Assembly (NCBI GenBank): GCA_022457065.1
Contig: JAJGBQ010000002.1
Location: 4,216,001 to 4,280,000 of the forward strand
Length of the DNA: 64,000 nucleotides
Source of the DNA: Curvularia sp. ZM96
Taxonomy: Eukaryota > Ascomycota > Dothideomycetes > Pleosporales > Pleosporaceae
Reading direction: 5' to 3'
Position numbers and translations under genes: made by a program. Of this stretch, positions 1 to 13,117 are shown piece after piece; positions within the stretch are counted from its first letter, which is position 1; every line of letters starts with the position of its first letter. The notes below the pieces were generated by a model. That model ran no database searches. It had not been told where the DNA came from and was given only the letters and a program-made list of their open reading frames with translations.

Positions 1-2100
1 TGCTTGACCGCATCTAGAGAGACTGGGGGGAGGGGGGTTGGCAGCCACCCAAACCATGGAAAATGCAATTTCCGCTTTCGGAAGACTTGTGAGGCGGAGG
101 AAAAAGGCAGAGAGACAAGAAGGATAGCTTGAGGTAGGGGTGGTTGGGGCGGGGGCTGTGCAAGCAGTGTTGTTCACGTGCCCCGGATTAGTTAGTGATA
201 TGTATCAATGTCAATCACTCGGGTTAATCATTGCTGCTCCACGGGAAAGAGAGAGAGAGAAGAAAAACCCCGGCTTAGCTTACTGTCTCTAGTACCCTGC
301 GACAACAAGGGACAGAAAAAACAGGAAAAATAACACCAATACCACCGAGACAAACGGGCTACAGAGCCACATGTGGCTTAGAAAGATAAAAAACGCGCGA
401 AGAAGAGCCTAAGCTTTTCTGTATCTTGTCCCGCTGCCCGAGCATTACAGCGGTAGTACAGACCCAATCACTCCTCCTCCCCCATTTGTGACACAAGCAA
501 CAAGTTTGAACGGTGCACTATACTGACTCTGATCTTTGCTCCCGTTTGCCACTAACTAGTTAGTTTACCCTGATACAATCCGTTTTCACCGTCGGTTCAG
601 TCTGATGTCCGTGACAGACACGCTACACAAGTTCCCGACTATGGTTGTAAGAAATAAGTGTTATGTGTGTGTATGGCGGGAGCGGTGTATCCATGCGTAT
701 CGTTTCGTTGCGCTCTTTTTTTTTTCGTCCGTGTCTCTCTCTCAAGCTTTATTTTTCCAGCCCTAAACCGTTGGACGTGCACGCACACTAATTCGCCCTC
801 TTCCCTTGTCCACCCCTAAACCTTCTCCGCGGGCAGCCCCCCGTTAGGTAGGTCCCGTGCGCCCGCACTAACCCGCAACGCCCCAGCCAGGGCCCATACG
901 AAAGAAAAGGGACCCATGAGTCAGCGAAACGCTCCGTCGTTTAAACGCAGTCAAAGCGATTGAAAAAACCGTTCTTTTAATTTCCCACGCCCTACTCACT
1001 AGCTAGGCATGCCCTGCACACGTCGCCTTGCAAGGGGAGGGGAGAGGTGAGGTAGACAGAAAAGGGAAGCGATATGCGAATCAGCAGGCAGTGTGTACTG
1101 TAGTTGTTCTAGAAGACACAGGGTTAGTAATGTAATTACTGTACAGTACAACTTCCCAGCAGCAAAGAGCCAAGCCAAAGTAAATCAACTCTTACCACTA
1201 CCAAGTTCAGTCTAGCGCTCCCTTCCCCTTCCCCCTTCCCTCACTAACTAGTAACAACATCCAAGCGAGAAAAGAAACTCTACGCGGGAGTGTCAGAAAC
1301 AAGGCTAATCGTTACCAAAGGTATTAATATAGATTAAGCATTGTGAAGTGTGTTGTTTCTGGAGTAAATGCATGGCGTCACTAAAGCCACCGCCTATCTA
1401 ACTTTCCACCGCTAATGTCACCCATCGCCTCACGGTCGAGGCTAAGCTAGTCCCGTAGAAATAGTAGAGTAATAAAGCGTCCGTTGGATTTCGTCACCAG
1501 CCAAGAGAAATACAAGGCTGGGGGACGCTGGGCACGCACACGCACACGCACGCAATGTGCGCAAATTGGAAAGCGCCCAACGTTCAAGTCTTGGCTCTTG
1601 TGTAATCATGTGAGTGAGTGAGAGAGAGACAGAGACGAAGGAGAGTCTTGGAAGCTGGGCCGTCGCGCGACCGCCAAACTAGATTGTGGGACTTGGCGTC
1701 CGCGGCGGATCTTTTCCAAGACTATAACGACTACGGAGGGGAAGCATATGCGAAGCGAAGTATCGGCGCCATGATTCCGTGTTGTGTGTCTTGTCTTGTC
1801 TGGTGTTGCTCGTGTGGTGTTTCAAAAGCATGCCAACTATGTCACTACCACTGCATAGTAGAGGTCCCCTCCCCAAATGCGCCGCCGCCGTCGCTCCGTT
1901 TAGCGAGGGAAAAATAAGGAAAGAGAAAAACAAGAAGAACCTCTCTACGGAGACATGTTAGGATTGAATACCGCGATCGTTTACTATACAGGCCATATTT
2001 CGGCCTTCATCCCCAATCTGACGGGTCACACACACAACCAACAAAACGACATCTGTATCACGGCAGTTGTTGGAACCTTTGCCAGTGCAGCAGAGATGAA
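1..2100. other. gene-free segment, UTR/promoter-like
   Basis: No reading frame with ATG, plausible splicing and protein-like composition is seen on either strand. The stretch is mixed in composition with pyrimidine runs (a T tract near 717-726), short purine repeats (near 249-262 and 1614-1632) and a recurring cactaac/ctaactag word near 550, 866 and 1243. It resembles fungal untranslated or promoter DNA rather than a decayed repeat. It could belong to a gene left of the window; that is inference. Confidence 0.4.
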
Positions 2101-2123
2101 GCACAAGTCACGGTAAAATTGCC

Positions 2124-2589
2124 TCAACGCATAGCATAGCGGGCGTGTCTCGCAAAGGAGTTCCTCAACAAGAACATGATAGGTTCCCAAACGGCTGGAT
2201 ACCTAGGTTGTTGTGGTATCTTCTTTGGGCAAAGGGACTTCATTTGGGCCATAGTAGGGCCGTTTACATCTTTTTGGGCTGGCGCAAGTTCCCCACCAAC
2301 CAACAGAAAAGGCGCATTCGAATCAAAATCCCTTCGTTTGGGACTAGGTCGACTTTTTAAAGTGGTGCTGAGAATACTAGGGCCCTTTTCTTCGATCTTG
2401 ACAACAACTTGGCAATCAACTACATCGAAAAGCCCTATAGTGTTCCGCGGGATAGCACGAACCTTCTCTCCCAACCGTCGCTGTGCATTTAGCATAGTCC
2501 CGCAGTGGCGGGATATATGGTACCGAGATCAAGACCAGCTATCCTTACATACAGACAAAGCCATTTGGCCCTGTGTTGGGTTCTCCTGA
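2124..2589. other. orphan open stretch, coding status unknown
   Basis: This 0.47-kb block stays open on both strands: 137 codons on + (2176-2589) and 123 codons on - (2124-2495). Neither translation is recognised, neither shows a signal peptide or clear domain, and no flanking introns are obvious. It differs from its surroundings in being open in several frames, which could mean a relic or chance. I would not annotate a protein here without expression evidence. Confidence 0.15.
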
Positions 2590-5500
2590 AATGTTATTGT
2601 TCATTTTCCAGCGCATGGCCTAGTTGACCGCTTTACTGCCGCGCAAACCTCATACTCACCGGCCCTCGTTAGGCGCCGCAGACAGCCATGATCTGGGACA
2701 CCGACTTGTGTCCATCGGAGTACGCTCCGCCGCCCTATGTGCCAGTGAATTCGTCATAAGATCTGTCTGGAACGGCAGCTCCAGGAGGGCGAGTGCACGG
2801 TGTGTATGTGCGTGCGTGAGGTCTTGATGCCCACCGCATCGTCATTTGAATCGGCGCGAAGTGAAAAGGGACCAGGAGAAATAGGGAGCATAGCCAAAGT
2901 CACAAAAGTCGGAGCGATTCGAGGCTGATCAACTGGGACCTGAACGGCAGTTGTGGTCGAGGGTTGGATGCATCTACCTAGTTAGCCTTGCGGATCGATG
3001 GGCAACGGTGATCAGATTAGCATCCAGCGGAACCTGTCTACGTGTACCTGACCCAAGTCCGTGTTGTCCTTTGCGTGTGCCTACGTCTGGGCAATGCGTA
3101 TGGCGGAACATGCCGGAGCGACAGCGGGTACGGAGGAAATCACGATGGAAGGGCCGGATTTGCAGGTGCACGACTCGGGCCATCCGGCAGTGGTGGTTGT
3201 GCGAGCGACTGAGAGACAATCGGAACTCGGTCCTGTAGGTTGCGCCGAAAAGGCCGAGCGGCGGTTGGGAGACGAAAGGGAGAGGAAGTGTCACTATGTC
3301 GTCCTGGCTCGAGCGATAGGGGGCTTCTGTCATGTTTCACACGGAGAGATCCTATGACAGGGTAGGTTGGCTTCTACGCAGTCCGCCAGAGGACCTGAAG
3401 TGCTTGTGCATTGAGTGCGCGTGCGTCCCTCCGCTGGACATGGGTATCGTGTGTTTGAAATGCATTGAGTTGAGTTGAGATTCGGAGCGACCGGCACAGC
3501 GACGGCAGAAAGGCGACAAGATCTGCAGCATTTTGCAAAAGCATCAGTTTATTTTTACTCTTGAATCACGTCACATGTGATTGACTTGTAGGATGTGAGG
3601 TCAGGAACAAGCAGTGTGGGCGGTATGTCAGACTGCCTACTGGCAGCCCCCCGCGTGGAGGGGGATGTGGGAGGACGGTAAAAGTCTCCTCAGCCCTACA
3701 ACGTTCGCGACCGTCAGATCAGTAAGCCCTTGCGCGAGCAACCGTCCGTGGAGTACTAGGCAAAATCACTCCTCCACCGCCTGACCCCGGTCAATCAATC
3801 GCCTTTCGGCCCAATTTGAGTGCTGACCAACGACTCAAACGTGCCAACGTGGGAGAGATCCGGGGTAATAAAACGCACCCATGACAGGCATAGCAGGTGG
3901 ATGCGGTCGTGATTTTCCAACCTGACAGTCAGCCCTGTATGTATGTGTTTGGGAGATAATAAAAAAAAACACTAAACTAGAGCTCCTAGCTGGTGATTTG
4001 AGTGTGAATGCAGTTGATGCTACCAGAAGATGACGGAGGCCAGTCGGACCCGAGGGACTGCCCGCGTCCGTATTCGGGCACCGGCGGCGCTGTATAGAAT
4101 GCTGCCAATCGCCGACTGCCCAGCCCTAGGCTTGAGCGCTGGCACGAACCAAAACGAAGCCCGCCAGGGGCCAAGGCGCTTTACCCAGAGTAGAAAGCGT
4201 TACGAAGATGTGCGACCAGCTCAAAGGGTCGTAGCGCATCCTGGCTACAGGCCTTTTGCTTTCAGTCGATCATTCGCCAGGGCGTTTGCATGTCAATTGT
4301 CGGACTAGCGTAGGAGCGCAAGGCTGACAAGAAGGCAGCTGTCAAGTGGACTTGGATATGCACCAGAGAATTTTCTTCGCAATCCGTGCCTTTACCGAGC
4401 GATGCAGCCGTGCCGTGCCGTGTGTAGACATGTTGTGACGTTGTGCGTTATGTCGAAAACTCAATTATGCGGTTTCGAGATCGAGATTGCCCGCCAAGAT
4501 GGAGCTTTAAGGCGACAGAATTTCCGACAGAACGACCGTTGGCGGCCAAAGCAGAGGGATGGATTGAGTGCTTAGCGGCTTGCGATAGTTACCGGCGCTA
4601 GGGGACGCGGTCTATGCTTCCAGTAGAGAGGTTTTACTGCCCAGCCTGTTAGATACCCTCTGGGGAGCCACGCGCTTTGATCGCCAATGACAAGGGAGGC
4701 ATACCTAGACACTTGCTCGTGGCTCACTGGCTTCACCCAAGAGATATGGCGCAAACGTTCGTTGGGCCTTGTTCGAGCACATGTTGCGAGGTGTGTCGAG
4801 GTCACGATACGTGCTGGAAATAGAGGGGGAGGCAACCAAGGCTCTAGCTGTCTAGTCACGCTCTGTCGCATGCAGTCGCCAAGGTTGGTGTCGTAAGTGG
4901 GCGTTGTCCTTGGTAGAGAAGGCTACTTCCACGACTAGGAACAACCTCGCACACAAGACACGGTTGAACCCGCGGACGATGCCTGCGCCACCGCATCGTT
5001 CCACCCCAGAGGCCTGTTGGTTGAATTCCTGTGTCCAGTCAGGCCCCCCGGAGTTCCGTCCGTGCCGCGTCCTTCCTCCAAGAGCACGTGATGACATAGC
5101 CGGGGACCGAGTGCCCGTCCGTCCACCAGGTCATTGAGTGTGGCTACGTCTCTTTTTGGCATGTTTCGCGCTGAGTCGAGCACTGCACCACACGCCGAAA
5201 CGCGATTCACACAAAAACTCAATCGTGGGGCCTGAAGACGCTGTCTGAGCCTTCCACCCACCCCCACATTGATCCGTTGTCATGTGTCTGGGAAATTGTG
5301 GTAGTAATCTGTCTCTTGTCGTGTATGCAAATCGCAGCCTGCTGATGATGATGATTTTGCTGTGTGATTCCAAATCCAAGCGATATTGATGCGAATGCAG
5401 CATGGCGCAGTCACAGCCCCGCAACCAGAGGCTGGAGTTGTACCAAGCGAGCGTCGCAGCATACTTCCCAATGAGGAACCTTGCTCTTGCGTGGTAATGG

Positions 5501-8500
5501 TAGTATGGCTCCAGACCTATTTGCGTCACCTTTCGTAGGACTGCTCCTTGACTAGATTAGAAAGTGACCTCACTCCCGATTTGGTGCCCGGATTTCTAAT
5601 GGCGACGCTGCAGACACGCATGGTTGCATCCGTGGCAAGCCTCATGACCTAGCAGCTGAAAGATAGGCGCAATCACACAATCGTCAATGGCTGGGCCAAG
5701 TGACCACAAGGCAAGTCGGAGCTTCGACTACTAGGTCGGACTTTGTGACAGCCGACGGACCATCTGATGACTTGCATCTTCGCCGTCGTCCGTCAAGGGG
5801 GTAGCGCGGGGTAAGCGACACAACGAATCTAGCCTTTGTCTACACTTTATCCAAGTTGATGTCCAATGTTGCAAGTACTATCGCAATCGTCTCCTAGCAA
5901 AATGCGCATCATTTGAATGCTATATCCAGTCAGAGGCAGACCATAGTATAACTTGATTTGCTGCTTGGTAGTTAGTAGACCACACATCTGTCCCGGACCA
6001 TGTGCGGAAACATCAACCACGCAGGGCTGTAGGGGTTTGCTTGCAAGCAGTCGGCCGAGCGACGACGCAATACCTTGACTAGCAGAGCCGGAGAAAGAGT
6101 AGATGGGTAATCATGCTACGGATTTAAGAAACGAGCTCCGGGTATCATGTTACCGGTGATAGCAGCATACCGTTGACAAATCCGCAAATGACGTACGTCG
6201 TGCTGCGACAGTCCCAATCTTTACAGATTTGCGAGTGGAGAGGCGCAACGGAGAATGTGTGGAAGCAGGCGGACAAGATTGCAAAAGAAGGAAAAAAACA
6301 AGACAGCGTAGTCCCGGTTGTCTGCTCATACATGCAGCAGCGCTGTTGAACAACATACGCTGATAAAGCTGCTGCTTTGTCACCGTTCACAAAGGGCGCC
6401 AGACGCAGCCTCGTTGAGCAGGTTTCCACCTTCAGCCCTACTGTGGGCGTGGTATGGGAGCAGGTAGTAATGCCCTTCTTGGTGCGTCACTTGCTGAGTA
6501 ATTCGCCTAGAGAAGTAGGCGACATTTAGGGTCAAACGTGGCGTCCAATGGCGTTTGAAACCGCGGCAGCTTGTCACCAATGAGCCCGTTCAGGCTTAAC
6601 CACCGGTACGGCTTGACGATCCTGAGTCAGGCTCTTGAATCCTAAATCGACGCTTCGCTAAGCATAGGTTCTGCAAGGCGAAAAACAAGGAGAAACGACC
6701 CTGACGCGACGGCGTGCGATAAGTCAATAGCTTGAACTCATGCAGTGGAGCGCGTGCAGTAGTAGATAGACGTGGTTCGACCATTCTACCATTCCAGACC
6801 TTTGCTGCGAGTGTCCTGCGATGTTCCTGCATGGGTATTGAGCGGGTTTCGGTTGCTGTTCGTGGGATGTCAACTATGTGCCCACGCCAGAGATATTCAC
6901 GACTGGACGCCTAGAAGGGAAAGCGGAGGACTGCCGCTTGCCGATGCATGCTTCTCGGCAGCCCACTATGATGCCTACCGGCATCTCCGCTCCAAGCGCA
7001 CCGTCAAACTCTACACAGTATGCAGAGCATTTGTCAACTGCGCTATCTTGCGAGCTGGACCACCGATCTGTGCAAGTAAGCCTATCCACATGCGAGATGG
7101 AGGGGAACTTGTTGAGCTTGACGGTATGCCCGGAATGGTTGCACCATGGCGGTGGAGAGAGAGGTGGAAACAAAGAAAGTCGCTTCACGAATTTGATGGC
7201 GTTGAGCGCGCTCCCAGTTGGAGTAGTACAACGGCCCTGGCTTGAAGAATAGTGGGCGAGTGGGTTTGTAAGGCCCTCGAGCTCTTGATTGCATGCATGC
7301 ATGCATGTTCCGAGGAGCAACACCCAAAAAGGCATCTTGTGGCTGATCCAGCCCTCGACATGGAAGTCTGCCTTGGGGGCTGCATGGTGACGGAAACCAG
7401 GATGTGATGTGATTGCGCAAAACGGGTTTGTCCAAAGGTGGAGGGCCGAGACAGTCCCATACCGGACTGCCACGAGGCCTGCCTGACTCTCCCCCCGTGT
7501 GCATGTGTGGATGCACTGCATTGGCGAACGTCTGTGGGCTAGGCGGCCAATCGCGTTATCGGTGAAGTCGCTGCTGGAGCATTGCGATGGGCGCTTGGGT
7601 ATACCGTCTAGGCTCTAAGCGAGCCTGCCCACCAACGCTGTGCAATGTGCGACTAACGCGGACCTAGGCCTCGCATCCTTCTCGAGAGTTGCGAATGATG
7701 GTTCGTCTCGTTTGCAGGCTCTATATTGTTTGTGCAGAGGGAAGCGGTAGGCGTTCCCACGGCGGTGGTCGTGCCCTACTACCGGTTGTGCCCAGAAACC
7801 GGTGAGGTCGACGCTGCGCAGCTACCCCTCACCTGATTTTGGGGTGCGCGTGGTGAACGGTGGTTGTCACAGGCCCTGGCCTCAGGTGCTACAGCAACAA
7901 CTGCTGGGCGATGGCACTGAGGCATGACCAGATAGTTTCACGTGTGGCATGGTTATGCTGAATAAGGCATCGGCAACTTGGGTGCTGGGTTCAATGCGAG
8001 GCGATGCGATGTGCTGGTAGGGCTGTAGGGCTGCGAAGACGTGTGGGCGTGGGTGTGCGGAGAGAGGGGTATGCTGTCGTCAGAACGCAGGCTCAACTCG
8101 GTTGAGTGGTCGCTAAATATAGGCCACTTGGTTGTCGTCTCTGGGGAACGAATCAGCACATCCGCGGCTGGCGTCAGTGTCTGCCAGATGTCGCGATAAG
8201 ATTAGCAGAACGAGCATCAATGCGGCGGTTAATGGCAGACGCTGGTGTCTGAGGAGACCAAAGTGGCGTCGCAAAATAGAATACACTTGGGCGATACAGC
8301 CCTCGACGGACCACCACGGAGGGTATTTTTGGGCCCGGCGCCAGCAAGCATGCATCCATGTCGCCGTCTTTGCACTATGACTGCTGGTTGCTGAACATAT
8401 ACTCTTCTTGGACATAAGTATGGCCAGGAAAAATTACCAAGAGATGTGCTGCAGCAGTCAGGAACCCAGCACTGTGGCGCCACACGGAAATACTCGACAT

Positions 8501-10320
8501 GACAGCTCGCGGTGTGCCTATCTCCGCAGCTTGGAGTATGGCGTCCAGCGGTGAGATTTCATCGGAACGCCCGACAGAACGGTCGCCTAGCATCCTGAAA
8601 AGGCTGTTCACACGTCTCGGTAACGCTTCCACCCACTCACAGGAGGCCAAGGGAGCTTGGTAGCAGGGGTAGTGGCTGCTGCTAGCCGTTAGTAGCAGGA
8701 ACAAGGGTCCTCCCGCAGTATACACTCACCGTCGCAACTACACCGAGCTTGATATCGTGTCGAGTAGGCATACAACGACACAGCCGTGCTGTGTTGGCAG
8801 TCAAGCCGAAACGGGTCATGCTGCAAACGGTGTAAAGGGCTAGCGCTCGAGTACCGGCACCAGCACATTCGTTTTTGGGGGGGTCTGTCCCCACATGTTT
8901 CACGTGATGGACTCGCAAGTACACGCCCATATCAGTCATATCTGGAGGCGAGGGGGAGGGGGACTCGAGTCGCAACGCATGTTAACGAGCGAGCGAATGA
9001 GGTGCCCAAGCACAAATTTGGGCTATGCCGGGGTCATTGACTTCTGTCCAAGCATACAAGTCGAGTTCGCGCCCGACGTGCTTGGCCAACAAGCAGGGCG
9101 TATCTCGGCCATGCTGCACAAAGGCATATTTCAGAGCAATCGCATCACAGAGTCTATCATGGTAATGTCTTGTTTCAAGTGCTTTGAGATGCTATTCGTG
9201 GACTTGATATGGTCCATGGCTGGTATTCGTCCGTGCAAGACGGCTGTGGTGATACCGTGGCCGTGGGAGGCAGGCATTTACTGGGAAAGCTTGTCCAGAC
9301 AACGGAGAATAGCAGCACTTGCTGCACCCCCGATTAGCCTATATCCTGGTTTTTAAGGATGGTGGCGGATAAAGGGTACCATTTCCTGTCTAACGGTGTT
9401 TTGCAAACCAAGACGATATTAGCCTCTGACTCTACGACTTGTCGAATGAAAAACATGTGTATTGGCGGGCTGGCGAAGTCGTACGATTGCGGTTGTTGCG
9501 GTGCCGTTAGTAGACTCAACAACCTTGCCATTACTGAAAGAGGGCTATTACTACACAGGGACAACAGTGCGGAGCCTATCCGTCGGGAATGGGGGAAAGG
9601 AGGACCCAGTGTTTGGGGCAAAGCGCATCCATCAGGATCTAGACGAGCTCGACGCCCCACCCATACGGCCATGGCAGTTGCAAATCGCTATGGAGGTTGG
9701 TGGTTGAGAAGGTCGAGACTTGGAGATGCAGAGGGGATCGGCATGGCTATCATTCTGTTTGATTGGAGAAGCGAGCCAACAACAGGCAACTCTGCCAGCT
9801 GTTGCGGATCACAGACATGTCTCAAGTGTAGGTGCAGAGGCGGGACGGGATTGGCTGCCTGGATGGCCATGAATTGGCCCCCACAATCTCCATGAGTGAT
9901 TTGGTGGTGGGCCTGAAGCTCCAACATAGCCAGCAGGCGAAGCCGATGAGCCTCCACCGGCAGGCGTAGTAGGGCGTAGTGCTAAGTTGGTGACTTGTAC
10001 CATGGCTGTGCGCTAGGAAAAAGAGCCATCAATAGAGCAGCTGAGGGTGCATCTGGCAGTGTTTCTAGACGGCCGTGTGTGGACAGTGATTGGCGCAGGG
10101 CACGACGTTTCGAAGGCAACAAGCTTTGGGCTGACCGTCGGCTTCGCGCCTCTGGGCTCTGAAGACACCAACGGTGCAGCTAAGGTGCTGATGCGGCTGC
10201 GGCATGGTGCGTAGGGCTGCTGAGAGGTGAGACGTTTGTTCGAGGTCCATTCTTGGGGCTCTGGGAGGATGCAGATGGAGATGGGGGGTGCAGGGGCGGG
10301 CTCCAACGGTCGGCTGCGCA
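2590..10320. other. long gene-free segment
   Basis: About 7.7 kb with only short, mutually contradictory open frames (the longest, 6874-7521 on -, overlaps frames on the other strand and has no recognisable content). Base composition is balanced and there is no TpA enrichment, so it is not RIP-decayed repeat. A small (GCAT)n tract lies near 7293-7306. I see no tRNA or 5S RNA. It may be extended regulatory DNA for the bZIP gene downstream, or a long non-coding transcript; neither can be shown from sequence alone. Confidence 0.4.
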
Positions 10321-10379
10321 GCACACTTTACTTAGGTACAGAGTGACAAAGCAGACTAGGCGCGTCCAAGGCTAGGCTG

Positions 10380-11380
10380 CTTCGAGGATATGGTCGTTGG
10401 CTCAAGGGCGCCGGAGCAACACATGTCCCGCACCGCGTTGCTGCTCGGCCGGCCGCTCGCCCGGTTGGGGATGGAGGGCGTCGAGGCAGCGTGCCCGTCA
10501 CGCAGTCCCGGACGCGTTGCGGTGTGGCCAATGGCCTGGAGAGCGGACATGCACACTGTCGTAGCACGCAGGCAGCGAAGAGCACATGGTGGGTGGGCTG
10601 GACAGGTGGGGGCGCTGAGAAGCCAACCAGCGGCGGGCAGCGGGGTGGGGCCCTTGGGCGTGGCCCAGCAGCGAGCGTCTGAGTAGGTCCAAGTACATGC
10701 TCCAGCATAGGCACCAGAGGGCCGTGGAGGATGCGTCTGCATGCGGCATAGCAGCAGTCGAGGCCCGGCAGACGCGGGCTGGCAGCGCGGTAGAGAGTGA
10801 AAAGGCCGGGCGGACGAGATGAAGCCGTGAGTGAGGATGCACACGCACGCCTCTGCAGCGCAACGCAGGGACGGCGAGACACCGACCCGGCGACGCGCGA
10901 AGTTCCGTCAGGCTCGAGCGGCCAAGAGACGTAGGGCTGTCGGCGACGCAGAGGCAGCGCAGACGCAGCTTTGGGCGTGCAGGGGGGCGCGGGGGCGCAG
11001 GGGGCGACGACGACGACGAGGACGAGGACGGGGGTGCAGCGACAGCAGGGGCATGGGTCACCGCTCCCCAATAGCCCGTTTCCGAATAATACACGCCCGG
11101 GCGCCCGCCGTCTGACGCTGCGCCCGGCCCTGGCCACCGCTCACTGGCCCGCTGCCATGCCCGCGCTGGCGCCCCTGCTAAATTTACAAGACCGCAGTCG
11201 GTGAAAGTCGAGCGCCCAGGGTCTGTCCAAACCGTACCAAATTGAGCAATGCTCGAGCCGGCAGCGCCAGACGACCGGGGTGCCTGCGCTGCGAGGGCCT
11301 GAAGCTGGGGACCAACACTAGCCCGTCTGTGCTCCCCTCGAACGACTGCGCACGCTGCAAACCACGGCGAGATAAATATA
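10380..11380 (+). promoter_or_regulatory. GC-rich upstream region of the bZIP gene
   Basis: This kilobase is markedly GC-rich, with a GAC/GAG triplet tract near 11007-11028, and ends about 220 bp before the bZIP start codon. The high GC content produces long accidental open frames on both strands and in several frames at once, which is why I treat it as regulatory rather than coding. No specific transcription factor site is claimed. Confidence 0.35.
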
Positions 11381-11485
11381 ATGGCGCCCCGTCTGCTACA
11401 GCCGTCTTCTGTCAGTGATAACCAGACTGCGCTGCCTTCTTCAGAGTCCTTCTCATCCTCCATCCTCCATCTCTTCTTGACTCAA

Positions 11486-11530
11486 GTATATATATATATA
11501 CATATACATATACACATACACCCACACACA
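11486..11530 (+). repeat. TA/CA microsatellite in 5' leader
   Basis: An alternating purine-pyrimidine tract (TATATA passing into CATATACA and CACACA) lies about 70-110 bp before the bZIP start codon, probably inside its 5' untranslated region. Such tracts vary in length between strains. Confidence 0.7.
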
Positions 11531-11598
11531 TCTATACAACCATCCCACCAGTGGTTCCTTCCCTACCACCACCCCCACTTCACATCTCTCTGCCCACC

Positions 11599-12551
11599 AT
11601 GCATCGACACGCGGGTTACCACTACGCCAGCCCGGCGCCCGCCACCACCACCACCAGATACTCCGGCACTTCGTCCGCCTTCTCCGCCTCTGCAAACCCC
11701 AACGAGGACTGGACCAAGATCTCCGACCTGGCCGAGCGCAGGCGGATACAGAACCGCATTGCCCAGCGCAACTACCGCAAGAAGCTCAAGAAGAGGCTCG
11801 AAGACTTGGTGAGTCCCCGTGCTACCGCACCTCGTATAGCTCGGAACCATGTACTGATGCGGATGCAGGAGCGCCGTGCCGCCTCGAGCTCAGCTTCACC
11901 TGAACAGAAGCCCGCCGAGCTGCAGCCACCCCAACGATCACCGCGCCAGGAGTTCCCCTCACCATCCTCTTCGGAATCCTCGTACACCACCCCGCCTGCA
12001 GAGGACCGCATGTTCTCCCACCAGTACACCCGCCAGCTGTCCACCAGCCCACCACCCTTCTCCGTGGCTTACTCGTCTGCCTACCCAGCCCCGGATGCCG
12101 TCGCCTACTCCATGCCCTACTCAGCCTCGCCCTACCACACAATACCAACCACCCTCACCACAGACATGCCCACCTACGCCTACCTGCCGCCGCCTCACTC
12201 GTCTGCCTACTCCAACCCTCTGCCTAGCCTCGTGCCCGCCATGAAGAGCGAGTACTACGCAGAGGAGGACATGAGTCCCTTTACCGTCGGCTACGCCGCC
12301 CTCGGCGGCATCGAGATCCCACCACCCCACTCATACGCCCACTCAGTAAGGCTCCCTACCCGCCAGCCCTACTACGCATAGGCTTCCGCCTCTTCTTCCT
12401 TCGACTGCCGCTGCTGTTCTCTCGCCGAACATCCGCTGACCGGTTCCGGCAGATGACGACGCCACCTCTTGACCACTCGGACATGGACTACCCAACAACC
12501 CCAAACTCCATGCCTCGGACGCCTCCGGCCCATCCGATTTCGTCCATGTGA
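11599..12551 (+). CDS. bZIP transcription factor, AP-1-like basic region
   Basis: A 261-aa nuclear DNA-binding protein in three exons: 11599-11808, 11869-12345 and 12453-12551. The basic region at residues 43-63 carries N-R-I-A-Q-R-N-Y-R with the invariant N52 and R60 (N-x7-R), the pattern of fungal AP-1/YAP-type bZIP proteins. It is followed directly by KKLKKRLEDLERRA, the start of a short zipper. The rest is Ser/Pro/Tyr-rich and looks disordered, as expected for an activation region. The start at 11599 has a good CACCATG context. Intron 1 (60 bp, GTGAGT..GCAG) keeps frame and lacks stops, so retention would insert 20 residues between basic region and zipper. Intron 2 (107 bp) is needed to reach the last exon, which ends at TGA 12549-12551. 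Target genes are unknown. The family call is firm; the exact subfamily is not. Confidence 0.85.
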
Positions 12552-13117
12552 CCAGGATCAGAGTGGCTCGTATTCCTTCGCTTCTCCTCGATAGAGACAC
12601 ACAGTCTCCATTCTTCTTTTGTGATTACTACCACCTTTTTTTCGCTTCTTTTGTTCTTCTCATGTACTGCATTGTCAGCGTCGGTCGTTTAGGCAAAGGT
12701 CCCTTCACTTGAATAGGGAAGTTGGGGCGTTTGGGCGTTGCTTGTCTCTCTTGACAAAGACTGTTTGATGTCATGACTAGGTTAGAGCTCACCCATGGTG
12801 ACGTGAGCTCAGTGCCAGTGCGAGCCTGGGCCACGTTGATATGGCAATGAATACAATTATCACCACATGAACTCTGTTGCATTGGCGAGAAGAAAAATAC
12901 AAGTGATGCCTGCCATGTGTGCAAGTGACTGCGCACATCTGCCAGTGGTTGATTGGTGTGGTGAAGATGGCCCTGAAGACCGTGCGTGCCCCAGCAGTGC
13001 TGATCGCGTCTGGTCGCGCCAAGCCTACCCCCGACGCGTCGTTGCGATCCGCTTCCCTGCCAACGTCAGCGACAAACAAACCCCCCGATTTTGCGACCTC
13101 ACTACTCGCAACCCTCC

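Noticed and set aside
7293..7306. GCAT repeat as a regulatory element
   Set aside because: A short simple repeat with no supporting context.
6874..7521. 215-codon frame on -
   Set aside because: Overlaps other open frames on both strands, has no recognisable motif or start context, and lies in a gene-free region.
9359..9895. 178-codon frame on +
   Set aside because: Composition not protein-like and no domain; overlapping frames of similar length exist on both strands.
10328..11463. Long open frames on - (269 and 321 codons) and several on +
   Set aside because: GC-rich DNA with overlapping frames open on both strands; translations are Arg/Pro/Ala-rich without domains, and one runs over the bZIP 5' leader.
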